Positions 24,866 through 37,459 of a stretch of 64,000 bases of DNA are shown here, in pieces (within the stretch, counting starts at the first letter, position 1; each line of letters begins with the position of its first letter). This stretch comes from Hepsetus odoe (taxonomy: Eukaryota > Chordata > Actinopteri > Characiformes > Hepsetidae): assembly GCA_017165825.1 (NCBI GenBank), contig CM029378.1:19364682-19428681 (forward strand), in the 5' to 3' direction. The position numbers and the translations under genes were made by a program. The notes beneath the pieces are model-generated. The model was not told the DNA's origin. It saw only the letters and a list, made by a program, of their open reading frames with translations, and searched no databases.

Positions 24866-26522
24866 AACCTGGTAAAGAGATTTGGTCTCTTTTATGGAAA
24901 TGACATGTAGAATTTTTTGTCCAACTAAGGAACGTTAGGGACACACCAGAAAAGATAACAATTAGAGCTTCCTCCTTTTCTCCTGCTTCACACCAGCAGG
25001 ACCTTTTGTTTGCCAGCAGTAGCTCTAGTGACCGACAAGCTTTTCTGCAAAGCAACTGATTGGGGTGTTGAGGTCAGCACTAGACAGCATGTTATGCAAG
25101 ACTGGTGATATAACATTGTCGATTACATCACAGTCTCCTACTTCCTGTCGCAAGTGCAGGTGGACTTTGCCACATGTCCACTGAGGGTGGAGGCAGGCCG
25201 GCTGTGCAGACAGGATAGAAACATAAAAGAAAGCACAGGCAAGACTCCTGGAGAATGAGCCAGAGTGGAGCTTTTATTTTTTTGTATAATGTTTCTTGGC
25301 TGAGAATGTTCCTGTTATGTTGGAACGAGGAAGTGTGTGAGAGAAGATTCAGTTAAGCCTTGCTGTTCAGAACCAGGTGAGTTGACTGAAAGGCTGTCGG
25401 AGTCACTCGTAGTAACCGAGTAAAGTGCGTGATTCATACTGTGCTGAAAAAAGGTATGGGAACCTTTAGGAGATGGATACAGCTCAAGTGACCGTTTCCA
25501 ATGCCAATGGCTATCTAATCATTTATGGTTTTTTTGGGTCAAGCCTAATGTAGCTTTATTGACTGCTCTTCTTGACTTCCTGCATGTGTGAGAAAGTGAA
25601 TAAGGAAGGATTCTGGGTTGACTAATTGTGCTTGCCGCAGTGCTTAGACCCTAAAATGCTGTTTCTGATGTCTAGACACTCTTGCTCATAGTTTATTTTT
25701 TATGACCCAAGTCATTTCAAAGCCTTGATGATCAACATCCTCTTTGATCGTCTGGCACGATAGGACATTGTACCCGTCTGTTGCGTGCAGTGGAAGGACA
25801 CTGATTCGTGCTGTGAGCAGAGATTGAAAAAGGTTCACAGAGATAAGGCCAACAGCAGTTGTAAACAGTTGCTGACAGCTGACTTTCATCCCCTTGGTTT
25901 TCTTTCTAGACAGGGATGTGGGAGTGGGGGGTATAAATATTTGGTGCATTTCTGGGCCAGATATTACATCATTATAGATCTGTGGACTTGCTGAACGTCT
26001 GAAGGTCAAGCAGCCCTGCCCCCTTTTCTGGTCATTTGATCAGTCTGCAGTGGTGACTGGAAAGAAGCAGCGGTCAGACAGGGATTTATCTCTCTGTCCC
26101 ATGTCACCTATCTGCAGAGTGAGATGATTTTATAAAAGGTAACTCTTTAATATTGTCAAAAAATACCTTAGGAAGCATGCACAGTGTATCTGTATCATAT
26201 TGGATTCAGAGGAACGTCTTTGTAACATTACTGAGTATTATTGCGACGCACTCCAAACCACCCAAAGAGAGTGATGTAGATAAAGCGGTTCTAACCACTC
26301 ACCATTCACCATCAGAAGTTTAATAATCACCAGCTTTCACTCCATCATCTGGAGTCATCTGCACCTGTTCCTTCACTGCTCCATGACTTAAATGATTCAT
26401 TTGTAGGCTCTGAAACTGGCTATATACAGGCACTGGACTGTAAATGCGAGCCAAAGACCTAGTCTTTCAAGAAGCCTGGAGGTCTCTTTCACAACAGTAC
26501 ATGGAGAAAAATAATTTAAAAA

Positions 26523-26700
26523 CATTTACATTTGCGGCATTTAGCAGACGCTCTTATCCAGAGCGACTTCCATGTCCTAATTACAGGGACAGTCCCCCTG
26601 GAGACACTCAGGGTTAAGGGTCTTGCTCAGGGACCCAGTGGTGGTAGTGCCAGAGGTGGGGTTCGAACCTGGGACCTCTTGAGCCATTGGTCCGTAGGCA
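26523..26700 (-). mobile_element. 5'-truncated family-2 SINE, inverted
   Basis: On the + strand it starts with the reverse of the tail (CATTTACATTTGCGGCATTT, AGCAGACGCTCTTATCCAGA). The reversed body follows (GGGTTAAGGGTCTTGCTCAG) and the B box (GGGTTCGAACCTGGG). It stops at about 26700, just before where the A box would be, so the first ~30 bp of the head are lost. Confidence 0.88.
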
Positions 26701-27086
26701 TACTTATATGAAATATTACATTTTAATGTCAATATACTTCTAAGCCTAATAAATCCGTGTATTAGAAATGTCTCATCAGGTTTAACTTTGCTGAGGTTTG
26801 ACCAGTGGCCCTATGACTGCATTGACCTCCGGATTTTTATAGCAGTACTGGAAAAGGGAAATGCTTATTTAACATTTTTAATGTTTCTGATTTTAACTAG
26901 ATGAAAACATGGTGCATGATAGTCAGAAGGTCTTAGTTTATGCTATGCTTCAGCGAGTATGTAATGTTCTGACATTGTTATTCATTTTGTGTTTCTACTG
27001 TTAGAGGAGTTAGACAGCTTGTTAGCTGTGGCAACATTGAAAATGTGAAGAGCAATGGTAATGGCAAATGTCTAGTCTGAGTGCTA

Positions 27087-27333
27087 GGGCAGTGGTGGCC
27101 TAGTGGTTAGGGCGTTGGCCCTATGATTGGAGGATCGGGGTTCGAACCCCTTCCCAATAGGTTGCCCTGAGGTACCCTTGAGCAAGGTGCCGTCCTCGTC
27201 CCGCTCCTCCCTGCGATGGGCTGGCGACCTGTCCAGGGTTCGTCCCCCGTCCTCGCCCTGTGTGCGCTGGGTTGGATGCCAGCACTCCCCTGCGAAACCG
27301 TTTGGGACAAGCGGCAGATAATGGATGGATGGA
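27087..27333 (+). mobile_element. Chimeric SINE: family-1 head joined to a foreign tail
   Basis: Bases 27087 to about 27208 are family 1: GGGCAGTGGTGGCCTAGTGG, an intact GGGGTTCGAACCCC B box and GTTGCCCTGAGGTACCCTTG. From about 27209 the sequence becomes GCGATGGGCTGGCGACCTGT, then a CCAGGGTTCGTCCCC block and GACAAGCGGCAGATAATGG, ending in (GGAT)n. That is another widespread teleost retroposon tail. The whole composite is flanked by the 12-bp direct repeat TAGTCTGAGTGC (27073-27084 and 27334-27345), so it inserted as one unit. Confidence 0.88.
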
Positions 27334-28530
27334 TAGTCTGAGTGCAGCTGTACTTTACCTTCACATCCTAGTAATTTTTGACTACTTGATCCATCCAAAC
27401 ACACTCGGAATCATTCATCTGGATGCCGTGGTTGGTTGAGATGCTCAAAAAAAAATATATAAGTGAAAATATAGAATCTAGATTTAGCAATTGCAGCCCT
27501 CTGTGAGATCACTATATATCTGTCATATCAGACTTACAGTGGTGCCTTGGTGTTGCATTTCCCCCATTCCTTTTATAATATATTTGACAGTTGTGTTACC
27601 TTTCAGCATAGTAAAAAAAATATTACTGACATGCAGTGTGTTCATACTTCTTAAGGCAATGAGTTGGCCTGATTTGAACTGAGGAGAGTCTGCCGAGTGC
27701 CGAGTTTGCATTAAAACCTAATGGATGCTTGCCCTTCCTCTTGCTTTACAGATTTCTTTTTGGCCGCCTGCCTAGAGCTTCAGAAAGACGCTATTTGGCA
27801 GGCTGCACTGTCCCAGTTCTAAGGCTTTCATGTTGGACGAGAGAGGGGGAAAAGAGAGAAGGAGGGAGACAGCTTATTCCAATTGAATTTATAGAAAATG
27901 CTGCTTTGTGGTTATTTTTAGCCACTTCTTTGCATATAATCCACATTCATCCATTTGTGTGACAGCATTAGCATGGGATTGAATTAGCGGTGTTTGTTCA
28001 GTGGTACAGGCTGTTAAAGCTCATTCAGTATTGATGTATAGACCAGGTCCTTGGATTAAATTTTATTGCAGAGTTGGTCGACTTCTGACAAAATGTTGCA
28101 GGTGGGTGGTACATGGTTGAGAGAGCAGATATGTTCAAGTAAAAAAAAAAAAAATAAAGGTTCTGAAACTGCCAGTTACTAGCTGACCTACATTGCTATG
28201 GATGGCGTCTGGGGTTTAGCAGTGACCTTCTCACCAGTATTTTAATCTCTCCAAGCTGCTGTTTGGGCAATGGCTTGTTTATGGCCTTGGATGTGTACCG
28301 ATTCCTTTCCAGCTTTAGCAATAGAAACCTCATTCCTTTTTCATCTTATCTAAGCCAGTCCTCTTTTTATTCGCATATGAAAGTATTTATAGAAGTCATA
28401 ATATGTCCACACTCTAAGTATGAGTTTGTCCTCCCCACTGTTTACTTCCATTTTTGTGAGCAGAGACGAAAGGCTGAAAATACCTTGTTCTCAGAATATG
28501 CTCGCTGCAGTAGCTTTACATTATTTATAG

Positions 28531-28752
28531 CTTCACTTTTCATTTTTTCCAAGTGACCTCATTTTCAGGCGGCGGTGGAGCGCGAGCTCCGAGGATGATG
28601 AGTTTGACAGGGACTGCAGCGTGATAAAGAACAGACGCAGCCTAGCCTTCTCTGTTGGGTTGGGCAGGGGCAATGGTACATCCCTCAGAGGCACCACGGC
28701 CACCATGGACAAGCTCTCCAGACTGAGGATGACCGTCCTTTTAAAAGCTTGA
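28531..28752 (+). other. Open frame of 74 codons behind an acceptor-like site; possible cryptic exon or gene fragment
   Basis: A frame open from 28531 to a TGA at 28750-28752 has high G/C in third positions, unlike the AT-rich surroundings. The peptide contains SSEDDEFDRD, then VIKNRRSLAFSVG and MDKLSRLRMTVLLKA, an ordinary-looking composition rather than low complexity. ATTTTCAG at 28561-28568 could be an acceptor. Spliced in phase 0 from the upstream jmjd1c exon, it would add eight codons and stop, as a poison exon would. I do not recognise the protein. It may be a chance frame, a fragment of another gene or a conserved element. Confidence 0.3.
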
Positions 28753-31207
28753 AGGTGCTTTTTGTAGTCTGTCTGGCGAGAATAGCCAAACGTCCTTTGT
28801 AATATTAATAGGTAATAAATGGCGACTGGTGTGAGGCAGAGGGTGAGTGTGGATGTTGTTGAGAGGAGAAGGGAAGGGCATGGGGAGGCATAGCCCTTCC
28901 CTCAGGGTGTTCTCTCAGCCGTGGCAGGAACCTGCCTGGAAAACTTGCCGCTTTGAAGTGGTTTTCCCCCCACAAGATACCAAGAAATCTGTCGTGGTTA
29001 TATGGAAACCTTAGTCCAATAGCTCTGTGAAGCCTGGCTATACTTGGTTGGCATTACATGTCACAGCATGCTGTGAAGGTTAGCCAAGTTACAGAGGTAC
29101 AGGTCTGTGCTCTTTAACTCTTGCCTTAACTACAAGTAGAACTTTCTTTAAAGCTGGGGCAATTTACACAACCTGAAATGCTGTTGAACAAGAATATATT
29201 GAATGCTTCTGCTACACCAACACCAAATATTCGTATTCATTCTTAGTTGTTGTAGACCAAAGGAGCCTTATGTTGCGTGAAGTTTTGTAAACATTTTATA
29301 GTCATGTTTTGTTAATAGAAAATGATGTGGTTGCCATATCTTCATTTAGCTTCCAAAACAACATTGAGAAAATTCAGCCAGCTATTTTAAGGAATAGTAA
29401 CCATCCGTAAGATTCAGTTTTTGACTCTTCCCGGTTGTTGTGTTGTGACACGCTTTGTTTTTTTTGGTATTTATTATTTTCTTTTTTTCCCCCCAATTTC
29501 AACAGAAAGCCTACACTGTTGGACACAATCAGAAACCTAATTGAGATTCTTTGTTAGGCTGACACTTCTTGAAGCAAGTGTGTGATGATTTGCTCCTAAT
29601 TGTTTGAATATTTAGGAGGCTGTCCCCCAGGGCATCCCTGATAATGGCTGATGATGGAATTATCCACTATGGCAAGCTGTTGAGAGCTTGTCTATAGCTG
29701 GTAGCTTTCGAGAGAGGTGTTCATACAGGCCGGTGGCTGGAGCATTTCTTATAATGAGTAAGCTTAGCATGATCAGTAGTTCAGAAGTACACAGTGAGTG
29801 TTGATGTATATTTAAACCGTCTAGTTATTACTTCTTGTTATTTTCAGGAGCAGTTGCTGCTAAAATTATCGCTTCCAATTGCGACCCCCGAGTGGTGTGA
29901 CTTACAGTAGAGTTGTTGCCCTGCAAGGCTCCCGGAGACTCTGCTAAATTTACACATCTGACTTGAAAGCATGCACACACAAATTGACATCATGAGGCAA
30001 GGCTAAACCGCAGTCCACCTTTTATCTGGGCTCTCCCCGAGAGCTACAAGCGTCCAAACGTCAAAGTGAAAACAAAGGGAGGACTGTCTGAATTGAAGTG
30101 GTTTCCTCTGAGCTCTGAAACAAGCCAAGGTGATGGCTTTGCAGATCGACATGCTTCATTATTCCTGCTTCACGGCTTTTTTTTTTTTTTTATAGTATGT
30201 TTTTTACATACCTATTTAATATGACTAAGCATGTAAGCTATTATCCTCTCATTACTGAAAATAACCCTTGTGCATTACTTGACTGCTCTTTTATCTTCTA
30301 GCAAAACAGGACATGTGCTTGTGCAAGTGTGCTTTGTACTTGCTCACTTCCATGGTGATGTTGTGGGGGGTTATTTATGCCCATTGGTGGTTATTAATGC
30401 ACAGGCCTTCTTGGCAACAATCGCTAAAGTGTGATCTAGAATTAGAAATAGAAAATTATGAATACAGTACACACACACAGGACATTTTATTTTATATGGG
30501 TGGTTGGATGGGTACTAGCACATAAACACAATGCATATGGCACATAAGTATGACCTTGTATCCTGTCGCTGTGTGTGTGATTTGAGTGTTTAATGCATTT
30601 AATTGGTTCCTTTGTGCCTTCTTGTCTCAGAATATCAGCTGTCAGACACTGATAGAGGTACAGAGCCCCCTTCTGCTGGAATTACAGACGTTCTTATGCA
30701 TGTTTGTGTGTTGGCAGACTGAAATTAGCTGAGGCAGGCTCCATTCTCTGACCACCGTAAGTGGTGTGATGATTTGATCAGTCAGTTTCTTTTGCTGCTG
30801 GAGGATACATGGGGTGTGTGTGTGTGTGTGGTTCACTTGGCATGGCTGTGTTTCTTGTCACTGTTGTCAGCCTGGCACCTGCAAACAAAGGAAGAGCAAT
30901 TAAAACAGTGTAAATATGTTGGCAAAATATTATTGTTGTGATAGTATTGCAATGCCTTTCAACATTTGCTTTCAGCCCCGTGCTGACTTTGGCTGCCCTG
31001 CATCGCATTTAATTCAAATCAGAAAAGAGATCACTTACATATATCAGCCTTATAGACACAGTAACAGAAACAGCCTGTTTAATTCTCAGGGAGAAACAGA
31101 GGTTGGAAAATGGTTGTGTAAAACTTAATGAAGTAATTAATAATGATGCACAAAAGTCATGGAAACATTGAAACTGAAGGAAGATCTAGGAACTGAAAAC
31201 ACATCAA

Positions 31208-31431
31208 AGTGAAAAAAGTGAAAGTGACAACCCTTGTCATTGCGAGGTCACAGCACAGCACACGGTGAACCACAACGAAATTGGACCCCTGCATTTAACC
31301 AATGCACTCAAACAGCATGCAGCATGGGGCAGCTATTGAAAGCGCCCGGGGAGCAGTGACGGGGACGGTACTTTGCTCAAGGGTACCTCAGGGCAACCTA
31401 CTGGTTTGAACCCACAGTTTTCCGACCCACC
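31208..31431 (-). mobile_element. 5'-truncated family-1 SINE, inverted
   Basis: On the + strand it reads AGTGAAAAAAGTGAAAGTGA, then the ACCCTTGTCATTGCGAGGTC and GAACCACAACGAAATTGGAC blocks, CTCAAGGGTACCTCAGGGCA and ACCTACTGGTTTGAACCC. The match fades after about 31430, so the tRNA-like head is missing. The body is very similar to the full-length 17826-18098 copy, which suggests comparable age. Confidence 0.88.
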
Positions 31432-32082
31432 GTGTCAGAAACACTGTGAATGTCTACTGGTTCAGCTGAACATGGCAGCTTTCTGTTAAATCTGTAAATG
31501 TCTGTATTTCAGAAAAATGCGATTAACAGATGATATATTGTTTAGCCCTCATATTAGAAATAAATCACGACATTGCTTCAGTGTAGGCTGAACCACCAGC
31601 ACATTCTCTACAGTTTTCTCATGAGTTTATTGCGCATGGTGGGGGAAAGTTTCATGGATTTAAGGGGTAAATGTGTGTAAACACTGCTTAAGCACACAAG
31701 TAGCTGCACACACCATAGTGCGTTAGGTTAAAACAGCAGCTGCATTTACCCATCTCTGAACATGGCACCTCACACCTGAAAATCAGCAGCATATTGCAGT
31801 TCTGTTGCTCTTTTTTGCTGAAGAATGAAATTCATTGTTCTGTGGTTTGATGATACTGGCCACTAAAATGTGAGTGCTGTGAATTTAATATATGCATGCA
31901 TTAAAATATTCATATTTGTGTGTAAATGTTTTGTGCACATGTAATATATCCTGGACCAAAGTCTTTCGGAAAGAAGGCTGTGTCATGTACTCAAGGCTTG
32001 AAGTCTTGACTAGTTTTTTTCTTTTTTTTTTCCCTCCCAGCCTGAAACTAATGCTTTGACGCTACACTTTGCCCATGATGAC

Positions 32083-32084
<2 letters not shown>

Positions 32085-32122
<38 letters not shown>

Positions 32123-32134
32123 TGCGCGTGTGTG
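32085..32134. repeat. (TG)n microsatellite with GCGC steps
   Basis: A TG run followed by TGCGCGTGCGCGTGTGTGC. It is alternating purine-pyrimidine throughout and a Z-DNA candidate. Confidence 0.96.
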
Positions 32135-32436
32135 CACTTTGTTGGAAATGAAGGTCAAAATGACGAGTGTGAAAAGCTGCAGTGCTGCCTGGTTCAGAGA
32201 GAAAAAGGAGGAGAGAGGGAGAGAGACTAGATTGAACAAAGGCACTCCTGTCTGTCTCTGGTTGTCTAATGACTTAGATGGATTCACACAATAAGACCCA
32301 CGTCAGCATGTTCCCATCTCTGACGAACGAATAAACCAGCCCTTCCGCCACTGCTCACACACTCAAACCAATTCTACCCCCCCAACCATCCCCACATTCG
32401 GGGGGGGAGAGAACAAAGACTACAGTGGAGGAGAGA

Positions 32437-32453
32437 TGTGTGCGTGTGTGTGT

Positions 32454-32495
<42 letters not shown>
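32437..32495. repeat. Compound (TG)n(TC)n microsatellite
   Basis: A TG run passes directly into a TC run and back into TGTGTG. Confidence 0.96.
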
Positions 32496-32635
32496 CAGTT
32501 TGTGAATCTGTGAGACACGGAGTGATAGAATTTGTAGAAATGAGGGCTCGAGTGAGTGAGAGAGAGTGCAAGACTAGAGCTCTGAGCTTTGCAGATGGAG
32601 AAGAGTAAAGCTTATCCCCAGTTTCCTGTGGTTTT

Positions 32636-32638
<3 letters not shown>

Positions 32639-32666
<28 letters not shown>
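32639..32666. repeat. (GT)n microsatellite
   Basis: A GT run of about 28 bases. Four such arrays fall between 32.0 and 33.6 kb, a local cluster. Confidence 0.97.
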
Positions 32667-33481
32667 AGGCTACCTGCCTGCTGGTGTGTCAATACAGCAA
32701 AGCGGGGGATTTGTCTTAACATGTGCATTGTGCATTTTAACTTTCCAAACCCAGAACCTTTGTTTTCCTTTAGTGTGTGTCTTTCCTGCTCTTGCTGCCC
32801 AATAAAAGACTTTATCAGAATCAATGTCACACAAAGGCGTGCTTTGTTGTAACTGTGACGAAACATCACAAATGTATATGAATCCCTGTTATTAGCTGGA
32901 TGCTTTGTGTTTCAGAAGGGAAAGAAAACAGTCCAATCAAATACAATAGTAGTACCACCCTTATCAATCATATCTGCAGTCAAGTAATCTGGTGATTATT
33001 TTGAGTAGTGAGTGTTAATGTTCTCAGTATGAAAGACCAAAAGACGAGTTTTATTTTCTATGGAATTACAAACAAACCTTCAGGAGATCCTGCTGGTTTG
33101 GGTTTACTCAAGATTTTCAGCTCCCTCTTATGGAAAGTGTTCAAACTTGCAGCTTTATAATGACCTGGATGCCATATTTTTATTTTTATTTTTTTTTTGT
33201 TTTTGTTTTTGTTTTGTTTTTTGTTGTAATCAGTAAGCGGCGAGAAGATGCTAATCGATTTAATGGAGTCAGGAGGAGCAGTACAGAGGAGTGTATAATT
33301 TAGGCTGATGCTGTGTCACATTTGAAAAATGAGCTGTATTTGCGTATGCTGAAGTTTATTCTCTTTGCCCCAGGCTCTGTACAGTTTGGTTGTTATTGTT
33401 GATCAGTATGTGCCAGCATTGCGGCACATTGACTTTGTGTGGGTTTTTGCTGTGCTGGTCAGCTTGCTTCTCAGCGTGGGC

Positions 33482-33483
<2 letters not shown>

Positions 33484-33532
<49 letters not shown>
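33484..33532. repeat. (GT)n microsatellite
   Basis: An uninterrupted GT run of about 49 bases, the longest pure dinucleotide run I see in the window. Confidence 0.97.
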
Positions 33533-33533
<1 letters not shown>

Positions 33534-34297
33534 TGACAGATGGAGAGCAGGGTGTAGCTGAGGGCTCTGAGAAGGGATTTTGGGGTCAGTTGGGTAAGTG
33601 GAGAATTAGGGCTGCTTCCTCTCCCTCCTGCTTACCTGCAGCCTTCAACCTGGAGCATCCTTGTGTCTGCAACTGTAACTTGTTTTTAAAACATTTGCAG
33701 AAGAAATTGAAATTCCACTGTTCTTTTTCAAAGTTTCTGCACAATGAAATGAGCGAGGTGTGAGTTGAGTTATTCAGAGTGATGGGAAATGGTGCTTGTA
33801 AAGAAACATAATTAGATTTTAGTGGATGTGGGAGGCACATTGTTGGCCAGAAACATCATGTTTATTACACATTATTATGAAATGCTACCTCGGAGATCAT
33901 ACGTTTATAACAGTTTCATAGAATCTTTCAGTGACCTAGCTTTTCAGAGGTATTAAACTTTTCATTCTTCCAGTTCCTATTTCCAGTGCTATAAGCGGTT
34001 CTGACTCATTTCTGTAGAATAAAGCAGTTCCCATTAAGCCGCTCTTAATGACCATTTTTTACAATTAGATTCTTCAGAAAATTTTGTTGTTGTTGTTGTT
34101 TTTGTGCTTAACTCAATATCCATTCATTGACCTCCACTTTTAATGGTTGAAAATGTAAAGGTGGGGTCAAAGACACACAAAGTAGTTTTCAAGCAGCAAA
34201 AAATGAGGAGAAATGCAACTTGGAATGCATTTTTTGATAGATTAGAACATATTGTGTTTAATATTTTCAGAGCAATCAATAATGGCTTCAAAATGAA

Positions 34298-34549
34298 GTG
34301 AAGTGAAAGTGACAACTTGCCGTTGTGAAACACAGCACAACACACAGTGAACCACCACGAAATGCAGCCTCTGTATTTAACCCATGCGTACATATGCAGC
34401 AGGAGGCAGCTATTTAAAGCGCCTGGGGAGCAATGATGGGAACGGTACCTTGCTCAGTGGTGCCTCAGGGCAACCTACTGGTCTGGGATTTCGAACCCAC
34501 AACCTTCCAATCCTGGGGCCTAGTCCCTAAACACTAGGCCATCACTGCC
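34298..34549 (-). mobile_element. Near full-length family-1 SINE, inverted
   Basis: On the + strand it begins GTGAAGTGAAAGTGACAACT and passes through the reversed tail and body (GAACCACCACGAAATGCAGC, GGTACCTTGCTCAGTGGTGC). It ends with the reversed B box (ATTTCGAACCCAC) and the reversed A box (CTAAACACTAGGCCATCACTG). It faces a plus-strand copy 170 bp downstream. Confidence 0.9.
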
Positions 34550-34721
34550 TTGCTGCAATGTTCTCATGATTTAAAGAAATCATTCAGTATAAAAACCGTT
34601 TTATATACCAAAAAAATAAGCATATTAAGCGCAACAATAATATGACATAAATAAACGTATAGTCTTAAGAATCAGAGTTCACCCCGAAAATCTTACAGAA
34701 TCTGTCAGCCAGATGTTTTTG

Positions 34722-34950
34722 CATCGGAAGATTGTGTGTTCGATTCCCCACCAGTAGGTTGACCTGAGGGTACCCTTGAGCAAAGTACCGTCCCTGTCAC
34801 TGCTCCCCAGGCGCTTTCAATAGCTGCCCACTGCTGCACGGTGTTTGAGTGCATGGGTTAAATGCAGAGGTCCAATTTTGTTGTGGTTCACTGTGTGCTG
34901 TGCTGTGCTGTGATCTAGGGTTAGGTCGAGGATTGTCACTTTCACTTTCA
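34722..34950 (+). mobile_element. 5'-truncated family-1 SINE, plus orientation
   Basis: It starts inside the head near TCGGAAGATTGTGTGTTCGA and keeps a B-box remnant (GTTCGATTCCCC). The full body follows (AGTAGGTTGACCTGAGGGTA, CGCTTTCAATAGCTGCCCAC, GTGCATGGGTTAAATGCAGA) and then the TGTCACTTTCACTTTCA tail. With the copy at 34298-34549 it forms an inverted pair. Confidence 0.9.
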
Positions 34951-37090
34951 TGTTTTTCATGTATTATAACAAGAGCAGATCAGTTAAACTATATTGTTGT
35001 TTTTACATACATTTTATGGTACAGTGCAAAAGCCTTGAGCCAGTTGCTAAAATTATATTCATATTTGATAAAATAAAGCTGCCACCTTGCCAGTTTGAAC
35101 ATACCAAGAAAGAGGGTAAATCAATATATCAGTATTGTCAGTATTGCTGCTGAAGTTTTATTTCACCCATATTTTTGATATTCTAATTCCTCAATAATTA
35201 TTTGAAACACTGAAAAAGATGCTGTAGCTTTTTACAATTTGTTAAAATAGAAAAAATGACTTGTGTACTCTGAGCCAGAATGCCCTTTTTCGAATTTCTG
35301 CTAAGCCGTCCTCTCAGGTGCTGCTTTGATGTTACTGGCTTTCTTACTTCTCTCAGGCTTTGGGTGTTAAGACCGAGCCTTCAGGAGAAAGACGGACAGG
35401 GAGAGTATATAATGGTGAACTCAGCATGGAGGGCAGCTTTATCCAATTACCCAGTGTCCAACCCTGCAGAGATTTGTTGGGTGACATCTCTGGACAGGTT
35501 GAGTGTGTAGAGTAGCAGGCAGCTGGCAGACAGATTAGCAGGTTCTGCTGCCTCTACAGCCAGAGGGGGAATATTCCTGGACCATTCACTGCTGTCACTC
35601 ACTTTTCTTTAATCCCCACCAGCCACTCCCCCAACACTTTTCCAGTTTAACATTACACAGTAGTATTGACCAGGACAGAATAAAAGCCAGCTGACTAACA
35701 TTTCTCCACCCACAGAAAAACCCTAAGCCTTACTTGACCCTTGAAAGGGCTGTTTTGTCTCCTGAAGTCAATCGCAGTGTGAACCGCACTGCCATACAGG
35801 ACTATGATGGTTTGGATAGGCAAATCATGCCAAATTAGCAGGTACAAATTGAGGAGCTGTATTTGATGGTGTGTGTGTGGAACAAGCTACTTGCAGGGTG
35901 TGGATTGACCTCTTCAGAATGGTTAACATAATGGAAAACCACTTTCCCCTTATTCACAAATAGGAGTTTAATCAATTATTACTCCTCAGTCCATGCTGTC
36001 AAAACTGTTCAATTTAAAAGCAGAGAGCCACTGGCATCAAAATCTAGGATCTCAAATTTTACTTTAGCAAATTAATGGAACAAATTTTTAAGTAATCTCA
36101 GGCCATTTGTTTTTGCGACGGTTACAATAGTTACATTAACGATAATTCCAGTAGAGGATTTTGTTTCGACAGCAGAGGTATGATTGCAACATACTGTACT
36201 TTCCAATAAATTAAAACACATTTGTGAAGCTGGTGGGCCTGAGATGTGACTCAGATATTTTTAAACCAAAAAGACTTGTATCTTTTTGACCATGTTCATG
36301 CGCTGATTCATCCAAACTCCTACAGAACATTGTTGGTTGATCCAGATTCTTGTAACATATACAAACTTTACAGACTCATGACCATGATGATCATTAACTG
36401 TGCAGATCACTAGCTTTCCCCTTTGTCTTTAATTACACAGTAGGAGAGGGTGGACTCGGTCACTGCCTTGAGTGATTCATGTGTGTTTGACCCTCCGAAG
36501 ACCAAGAACTAGCTCTCTGTTCCCGCTCTTAGTGTAGCCGCTGCACTGTTCTGCAGTTGGCCTCTTTGGTGCCTCATTTTTCATCTCCTGTCACATCAGT
36601 CTGCGTTTGTCTTTGGTGACCTTGCCGGGGGAGTGGCTGCCACACTTCTACACATCACCAGTGAAAGCGCAGGCTAAATCTGTAATACCGCTTAACATTC
36701 ACTCAGCTCGAGGCTGACCATATAATATTACAATATGTTAGAAGGTTTTCACATGCAAACTATTGGAGTTTTATTTTCCAGGATCTGATAAGTTAGAACA
36801 GACATTATACACTAGTAGTACCACATTTTAAAACAAAATAAAAGCCTAGATTTGTTTTAAAATCTGTCATGCTGAGACAATTTTGCCTTATTTGATTCCT
36901 GCCATTGCCAGTATTCTGAACCGGATAAAGCTGTTACTGGAACAGCGTTGGCCACTGTTCTTTAATCAGTGATGATGTTATGAAGTGATCATATCCTTCT
37001 CTTGGGAGTACCTCAATAAGAACTTGTTAATTTATGTACCAACTGTTCGCCACTCTTCTTTGCGGTGGACTGAAGGGACTTTCAAACCCT

Positions 37091-37318
37091 CAGGGTTGCC
37101 AAGTGGTTAGGGAATAAGCCCTAGCATGGGAAAGCCATGGGTTTGAATCCCAGACCAGTTGGTTGCCCTGAGGTACTCTTGAGCAAGGTACTCTCCCCTT
37201 CACTGCTCCCTGGTCATCTTAAAAAGCTGCCCTCTGCTGCATGGTGTGTTTTGGTTAAAAGCAGAGGTTGCTTATTGTGGTTTTTCTGTGCTGTGTATTC
37301 ACAATGACACACATTCCA
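37091..37318 (+). mobile_element. Diverged family-1 SINE
   Basis: The A-box region reads CAAGTGGTTAGGGAATAAGC and the B box is GGTTTGAATCCC. CAGACCAGTTGGTTGCCCTG and AGGTACTCTTGAGCAAGGTA follow. GGTTAAAAGCAGAGG and a CACAATGACACACATTCCA end mark a decayed tail. Confidence 0.82.
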
Positions 37319-37459
37319 GCTCCAAGCTTTATAATCTTGAATGCTAATTGGATTTAAGGAGATCAGGTGATGTGTATTTGTGTAATGAGGGAGGGTGTGG
37401 ACTATGGAGATCTACTCCCTGTATCAAGGTGTGCAGGATTATTATAATTTTTATTATAT

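Noticed and set aside
32085..32495. Regularly spaced simple repeats that might look like an array
   Set aside because: These are ordinary dinucleotide microsatellites. No direct repeats with unique spacers of CRISPR type exist anywhere in the window.
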